Positions 60,190 through 64,000 of a stretch of 64,000 bases of DNA are shown here, one piece after another. This DNA comes from Nitrospirota bacterium (GTDB lineage Bacteria; Nitrospirota; Thermodesulfovibrionia; Thermodesulfovibrionales; Dissulfurispiraceae). The stretch covers positions 31,689 to 95,688 of the forward strand of contig JAFGXL010000028.1 of the NCBI GenBank assembly GCA_016936655.1. The letters run 5' to 3'. The notes below the pieces were generated by a model, which worked only from the letters and a program-made list of their open reading frames with translations, searched no databases and had not been told where the DNA came from. The translations under genes and the position numbers were made by a program. Positions within the stretch are counted from its first letter, which is position 1. Each line of letters opens with the position of its first letter.

Positions 60190-60879
60190 ATGGATGCATT
60201 GCTCCAAAACATACAGACGATTATCCAGAACCAGCAAGGGCTTGCGTTTTTGGCGGTATTCATAGGCGGCATAATTTCTGCTGCAAGCCCTTGTGTGCTG
60301 GCAGCTATACCTCTAATCATAGGCTATGTTGGCGGCTACTCAGAGGGAAATAAAAAAAAGGCAGCGCTATATTCTGCTGTATTTGTGCTAGGGCTCTCGA
60401 TAACCTTCACGCTGCTCGGAGCAGCAGCATCAGCAATGGGTGCATTTCTAAGTTTTCTGGGCAGCTGGCTCTATATCGGGCTGGCATTGATCGCAATAAT
60501 TATGGGGCTGCATCTTGCCGGCATCATAACCGTAAATCTTCCATTTCAGAAGAGTGTCGGGGTAAAAACAAAAGGCCTGCCTGGCGCATTCCTTCTGGGT
60601 CTGCTTACAGGCGCAGCATCATCCCCATGCGCAACGCCTGTTCTCGCTGTTATCCTTGCCTATGTATCTACACAGGGAGATATTGTTTATGGAGGCTCTC
60701 TCCTGTTCACATATGCGATAGGTCATTGCACACTGATATTTCTGGCCGGTCTGTCTGTAGGCATAGCAGAGAGCATTATAAGCTCACGCCATCTCAAGAA
60801 TTTTACGCTCTATTCAAAAAAAGTCAGCGGCTGGCTGCTAATCATATTCGGCATCTATTTTGGAGCAACAAACATATAG
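60190..60879 (+). CDS. ccdA: CcdA-family transmembrane thiol-disulfide carrier
   Basis: 229-residue membrane protein of about six helices. The two reactive cysteines are in SAASPCVLAAIPL and GAASSPCATPVLAVIL. CcdA moves reducing equivalents from cytoplasmic thioredoxin to exported thioredoxin-like proteins. It sits between two thioredoxin-like lipoproteins, so the three form a redox relay. Whether it serves cytochrome c maturation or arsenic detoxification here is open. Confidence 0.92.
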   Translation: MDALLQNIQTIIQNQQGLAFLAVFIGGIISAASPCVLAAIPLIIGYVGGYSEGNKKKAALYSAVFVLGLSITFTLLGAAASAMGAFLSFLGSWLYIGLALIAIIMGLHLAGIITVNLPFQKSVGVKTKGLPGAFLLGLLTGAASSPCATPVLAVILAYVSTQGDIVYGGSLLFTYAIGHCTLIFLAGLSVGIAESIISSRHLKNFTLYSKKVSGWLLIIFGIYFGATNI

Positions 60880-60890
60880 GCGGTGAAAAA

Positions 60891-61631
60891 ATGAATAAAA
60901 TTGCAGCCTCAGCTCTATGCCTCATCATTTTATCAGCAGTAGCAATCCACGCTGCTGATATTCAAAACCATACTGGATCAGGTGACAACAAAGCAGAGTG
61001 GTATTTCCCTGCGTGGCTCGGCAAAAGCCCCTACTCTCCGGTCTTTCAGGTGCGCGATACAGAAAACAAATACGGTCGATACACAAAAGAGACCAAAACC
61101 ATCACAATAAAAGACCTGATAAAATTTCATGGCCATTTCTGCGGAGGACTGGTAGAGAGCGCGGGTTCGCTCCGAGTGGCATTTAACACGCTTTTCCCTG
61201 ATGGAATAATTGACCGTACTGATCTGCGGATAGTATCGAACAACTCTGCCTGCGGCGCTGATGTAGCATCATATCTTACAGGCGCGCGCGCAAGATTCGG
61301 AAGCCATGTTATAGACAACTCACTTACAGAGAGCGAATTCTATGTTCAGCAGATCTCAACAGGAAGAACTGTTCATGTAAAACTGAATCCTGCAATGTAC
61401 CCTAAAGAGGTCAAGACCCAGATGAGGAAGATTGAATCGGGTATGTTCGAACCAAAGGACATAAACCTTTTTCAGGAGCTTCAGTGGGCATACGCAAAGC
61501 GAATGGTTAACAAACCACTCAAGGAATCTTTTATTGTTCGTGAAGCAAAGGACTTCAAGTGGCCTGGCTCTACCTGCAAAGACCTCGGCACAAGAAAGGA
61601 CAACGATTATAAAAATACACCTACACAATAG
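60891..61631 (+). CDS. Exported FmdE-domain protein
   Basis: 246-residue protein with a signal peptide (about 1-20, ending VAIHAAD). The FmdE-like core has IKDLIKFHGHFCGGLVESAG, the metal-binding HGHxC motif, and SNNSACGADVASYLTGAR. The family is named from formylmethanofuran dehydrogenase subunit E but most bacterial members have no known function. An exported version beside CcdA and thioredoxin lipoproteins is unusual. GGTGA precedes the ATG at 60891; a longer open frame from 60627 is the ccdA gene in another frame. Confidence 0.82.
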   Translation: MNKIAASALCLIILSAVAIHAADIQNHTGSGDNKAEWYFPAWLGKSPYSPVFQVRDTENKYGRYTKETKTITIKDLIKFHGHFCGGLVESAGSLRVAFNTLFPDGIIDRTDLRIVSNNSACGADVASYLTGARARFGSHVIDNSLTESEFYVQQISTGRTVHVKLNPAMYPKEVKTQMRKIESGMFEPKDINLFQELQWAYAKRMVNKPLKESFIVREAKDFKWPGSTCKDLGTRKDNDYKNTPTQ

Positions 61632-61711
61632 CTTGAAAACTAAAAACATGCTTTTAATAATATAACTGCTAATGGTAAAATTGATACTAAAACAATGCAC
61701 AGGAGTATGGA

Positions 61712-62095
61712 ATGAAAATATTCTCACTTTTACTGCTCTGTCTGCTCATAACAGCATGCAGCAGCAAAGCGCCAGAGACCACCGAAGAACACATTAAATT
61801 CGCTGAAAAAAGCGGAAAGGTTGTACTAATACAGATCGGCAATGACACATGCGGCCCTTGCGTTGACATGAAGAACATACTCAAAAGAGTTGAAGAAGAT
61901 TACCAAAATAGAATAAAGATCATACGCATAGACACAATAAAAGAGCCTGAACTCACGAGAAAATATGCAATACAGAAAGTTCCAACCCAGATATTCATAG
62001 ACGCCAAAGGCAATGAGTTTGGTAGAAATGAGGGCTATTATTCCTACGAAGAGATAGCTTTTGTACTAAAGGATATGGGTGTGAAGCTCTTTTAA
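61712..62095 (+). CDS. Thioredoxin-like lipoprotein, second copy
   Basis: 127-residue protein with lipobox ITAC (Cys near 16) and a thioredoxin fold with GNDTCGPCVDMKNILKRV (CGPC, the classical thioredoxin motif) and KVPTQIFIDAKGNEFGR. It resembles the product of 59810-60187 in length and in the YY-S/P-YEEI end, so the two arose by duplication. It closes the cluster and is followed by a strong terminator. Confidence 0.9.
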   Translation: MKIFSLLLLCLLITACSSKAPETTEEHIKFAEKSGKVVLIQIGNDTCGPCVDMKNILKRVEEDYQNRIKIIRIDTIKEPELTRKYAIQKVPTQIFIDAKGNEFGRNEGYYSYEEIAFVLKDMGVKLF

Positions 62096-62100
62096 AAATT

Positions 62101-62146
62101 TATAAAAAGAAGCCGCAGGCAGTTATGTCTGCGGCTTCTTTTTATA
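62101..62146. terminator. Strong bidirectional terminator
   Basis: Perfect 18-bp stem TATAAAAAGAAGCCGCAG / CTGCGGCTTCTTTTTATA with a ten-base loop. T-runs within the stem ends serve both strands, closing the arsenic/redox cluster and the convergent HNH gene. Confidence 0.93.
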
Positions 62147-62169
62147 AAACAGTTTAATAGGCTATAACA

Positions 62170-62487
62170 TCAATCACAATCATGATCGCATTTAGATTCC
62201 AGATACTCAGACCACTCCATAGGCAGCATATGCCTCTTTCTGTTATTGCACTCCTTGCAGCATACAGCGATATTGTTTTTTGTTGATCTGCCGCCTCTTA
62301 TCAGAGGGACAATGTGATCCATTGTAAGTTCTGGAGGATTAAATTTTCGGCCGCAGTAGCTGCATATTCCTGCAGAGAGCTTCCTCTTCCACCACGCACT
62401 CTGGCGCATTACTCTGGCAGCAGCCTTTTCTCTCTTTATATCTTCTGCGAATGACTCGGGGATAAAAGACAAACTACTTCTTTCCAC
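62170..62487 (-). CDS. HNH endonuclease domain protein
   Basis: 105-residue protein with a complete HNH/zinc-ribbon unit: CSYCGRKF, MDHIVPLIRGG, STKNNIAVCCKECNNRK. The N-terminal part is helical and basic. Small HNH proteins of this kind are common beside housekeeping genes and their targets are usually unknown. It overlaps the preceding DUF507 gene by 14 bases and so belongs to the ribosomal operon transcript. Confidence 0.87.
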   Translation of the reverse strand: MERSSLSFIPESFAEDIKREKAAARVMRQSAWWKRKLSAGICSYCGRKFNPPELTMDHIVPLIRGGRSTKNNIAVCCKECNNRKRHMLPMEWSEYLESKCDHDCD

Positions 62488-62752
62488 GCCTTACTTCTTC
62501 TTCGTTGAAAAACCTTTCATAAAGCACTTCCCATTCAGGGCTGTTCTCAACTAGCTGCCTGGAGTAGGATTCTAATTTTTTTCTAACAACAGCATCAATC
62601 TCTTCTCCGACCTTGAGTTCAGAAACCAGTGTGCGTTTTATCTCGCGCCTGACCTCGCTCTCTTCTTCAATAATATCTATAATGTCCTTATCCATAAGCT
62701 CCTTCAGGAGCACGTGCGTCATATGGCTGATCTTGTCGTCAGATAACATCAT
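62474..62752 (-). CDS. DUF507-family protein, second of two
   Basis: 92-residue, highly charged, helical protein: KISHMTHVLLKELMDKDIIDI and EEIDAVVRKKLESYSRQLVENSPEWEVLYERFF. It resembles the gene directly upstream in length and layout, so the pair is a tandem duplication. The function of the family is unknown. The ATG overlaps the previous stop by four bases. Confidence 0.8.
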   Translation of the reverse strand: MMLSDDKISHMTHVLLKELMDKDIIDIIEEESEVRREIKRTLVSELKVGEEIDAVVRKKLESYSRQLVENSPEWEVLYERFFNEEEVRRGKK

Positions 62753-63030
62753 AGGATTATATTTTTCTCCCTAACAATCTTCTTCTTTGTTATCTCGAAC
62801 ATCTTGCGGTAGTCAAGATTGCCCTTCTCTATCTCAGCTTCATATTTCTTGAGAAATTGGCGAACCTCTTCATTAACCCTGTCCTCTGCCATAAGCTCAT
62901 GCGTGAGGATGCCCTGAATCTCTTCGACCAGCCTTTCCTCAGAAAGGCTGGTCTGTATCATTTCCTTTGTAGATAGATTATCAGCTATTTTTTTTGCTAT
63001 CAAAGGCACCCATGTTTTGGGGATGCGCAT
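62749..63030 (-). CDS. DUF507-family protein, first of two
   Basis: 93-residue helical protein starting MRIPKTWVPLIAKKIADNL, with VEEIQGILTHELMAEDRVNEEVRQFLKKYEAEIEKGNLDYRKMF, the DUF507 pattern. It follows rpsR by one base and overlaps its paralogue by four bases. Cotranscription with ribosomal genes suggests a growth-linked role, which is inference. Confidence 0.82.
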   Translation of the reverse strand: MRIPKTWVPLIAKKIADNLSTKEMIQTSLSEERLVEEIQGILTHELMAEDRVNEEVRQFLKKYEAEIEKGNLDYRKMFEITKKKIVREKNIIL

Positions 63031-63031
63031 T

Positions 63032-63256
63032 CTATCTCTCCATAAATGGAATCAAGGCTATTGATCTGGCTCTCTTTATTGCTGTTGTAAGCTCCCTCTG
63101 GTGTACAGCACATGTACCAGTCATCTTGCGTGAAAGAATCTTGCCCCGCTCTGTCATGTAATTTTTAAGCACTTTTACATCTTTATAGTCTATAAATGGA
63201 AACTTGTTCGAGCAGAATTTACAAAATTTTTTTCTCTGGAATCTCTTTTGCTGCAT
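63032..63256 (-). CDS. rpsR: 30S ribosomal protein bS18
   Basis: 74-residue ribosomal protein that pairs with bS6 on the 30S platform. [43 protein letters not shown] is diagnostic. The N-terminus CKFC plus later Cys and His suggest the zinc-binding (C+) form. The order rpsF-ssb-rpsR is the standard one. Confidence 0.97.
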   Translation of the reverse strand: MQQKRFQRKKFCKFCSNKFPFIDYKDVKVLKNYMTERGKILSRKMTGTCAVHQRELTTAIKRARSIALIPFMER

Positions 63257-63300
63257 GTTATCTCCTTTGTATTCTATATGTTTTTTATTATCTGGCTTTA

Positions 63301-63705
63301 TTAGAACGGCTCTACATCTGTTATCTCATCAGGCGGAGCTGACTCGGATGTTCCAAAACTTTCAGCCTGTGAAGATCTGGCGGCATCCTTGCGCGGCATG
63401 AACCTTACGCTGTTTGCCACTACCTCCATCTTGGACTTCTGTACACCTTCCTGCTCCCATCTTCTTTCGCGAAGCCTGCCTTCAACCAACACCGGGCTTC
63501 CCTTGCTAAGATACTGCCCGCAGGTCTCAGCTTGTCTTCCAAATACAACAGAGTCTATAAAGAGTGTGTCATCTTTTGTCTCGTCGCCCTGCTTATATTT
63601 GGATGTTACAGCAAGCCTCATGGTTGTTACAGGCGTGCCTCCCTGGGTATACCTCACCTCAGGGTCTTTGGTCAGGTTTCCTATAAGTATCACCCTGTTA
63701 AACAT
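63301..63705 (-). CDS. ssb: Single-stranded DNA-binding protein
   Basis: 134-residue OB-fold protein: [58 protein letters not shown]. The acidic tail ends DVEPF, close to the usual DDIPF that binds partner proteins. It lies one base after rpsF. Confidence 0.96.
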   Translation of the reverse strand: MFNRVILIGNLTKDPEVRYTQGGTPVTTMRLAVTSKYKQGDETKDDTLFIDSVVFGRQAETCGQYLSKGSPVLVEGRLRERRWEQEGVQKSKMEVVANSVRFMPRKDAARSSQAESFGTSESAPPDEITDVEPF

Positions 63706-63706
63706 A

Positions 63707-64000
63707 TCAGGATGCCTTTTCAGCCTCTACAGCAGCAGCGGCTTCTGGAGCCGGCTTCTGAAGGGCTGCTATTTCTTTCTTTGTTAGCTTAATGGCCATA
63801 AACTTTATCACCGGGTCAAAAACCTTGAAGTAGCTTTCTGTCTTCTGGAGCACAGATGCTGGAGCTTTGAAAACAAAAAGTACATAGTAGCCCATTTTGT
63901 GCTTGTTAAGTTCATAGGCGAGTCTTTTTTTACCCCAGATATCAATCCTGATTATCTCTCCGCCGCCGTTTGTAATAAGATCAGAGATCTTGTCTGTCGA
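63707..64000 (-). CDS. rpsF: 30S ribosomal protein bS6 (N-terminus outside the window)
   Basis: The last 97 codons of bS6 are present. The visible part includes GGEIIRIDIWGKKRLAYELNKHKMGYYVLF, the family signature, followed by FDPVIKFMAIKL and an Ala/Pro-rich acidic tail. The gene enters from the right edge, so the start codon is not seen. It is the first visible gene of the rpsF-ssb-rpsR operon. Confidence 0.95.
   Translation of the reverse strand, partial: STDKISDLITNGGGEIIRIDIWGKKRLAYELNKHKMGYYVLFVFKAPASVLQKTESYFKVFDPVIKFMAIKLTKKEIAALQKPAPEAAAAVEAEKAS

Noticed and set aside
60627..60890. Extension of the FmdE-domain protein
   Set aside because: It is the ccdA coding region read in another frame; the signal peptide and ribosome site fix the start at 60891.
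1..64000. Mobile elements, CRISPR arrays, rRNA genes, prophage
   Set aside because: No transposase, integrase, regularly spaced repeats, rRNA or phage structural genes were seen on either strand.

Overview
The window reads as one contiguous chromosomal segment of a Gram-negative, moderately AT-leaning bacterium. The envelope evidence is a meso-DAP-type MurE (DNPR motif), two heptosyltransferases with a fused GmhB, lipoproteins and a PEP-CTERM protein. The metabolism suggested is anaerobic or microaerobic respiration: an 11-subunit complex I without NuoEFG, an octaheme HAO-like cytochrome, a flavodiiron protein, and an iron-sulfur flavoprotein. UGA appears to be read as selenocysteine in two small genes. 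A Nitrospirota- or Desulfobacterota-like lineage fits, but that is inference. I see no transposase, integrase or CRISPR array.

Layout. 1-7200 (minus strand): the mra/dcw cluster mraZ-rsmH-ftsL-ftsI-murE-murF-mraY (last gene cut by the window edge), with a clear promoter and three MraZ boxes. 7290-10263 (plus): bioF, gpsA, larB. 10252-15640 (minus): a small P-loop protein, an HDOD protein, then the most unusual locus of the window: two tiny genes with three in-frame UGA codons each, a radical SAM/SPASM maturase and a short-chain dehydrogenase. Every UGA is followed at the right distance by a hairpin that fits the bacterial SECIS rule. This is an SbtA/SbtM-type (thio/selenooxazole, selenobiotic) RiPP system. 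15668-21054: DUF389 protein, tRNA-Ser, DUF502 protein, PPC protein, and LPS inner-core heptosyltransferases.

21352-25776 (plus): a PerR/Fur regulator, flavodiiron protein, HAO-family octaheme cytochrome, iron-sulfur flavoprotein and CMD protein, which together look like a nitrosative/oxidative stress and nitrogen-oxide module. 25812-29596: an ABC-F ATPase, a catalase whose reading frame is broken at an A9 run next to the start codon, and an ankyrin-repeat remnant. 30681-35333: a GlrK-QseG-GlrR-like three-gene signalling system, followed by a well-formed sigma-54 promoter in front of an exported protein and an exosortase-associated acyltransferase. A PEP-CTERM protein lies further on at 43904-44695. 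35504-43821: a Cys-rich microprotein, a BaiN-like flavoprotein, Maf, DinB, an aminotransferase, a lexA operon with a nearly leaderless promoter, and a YjgN/M48 pair.

44891-56226 (minus): an M20 peptidase and the nuoABCDHIJKLMN operon with its promoter. 56327-57588: trpC and rnk. 57701-62146 (plus): an ArsR-controlled cluster of permease, small thioredoxin, ArsR, ArsC, two thioredoxin-like lipoproteins, CcdA and an exported FmdE-domain protein. It looks like metalloid resistance joined to an extracytoplasmic thiol-redox relay. 62170-64000 (minus): the rpsF-ssb-rpsR ribosomal operon followed by two DUF507 genes and an HNH endonuclease.
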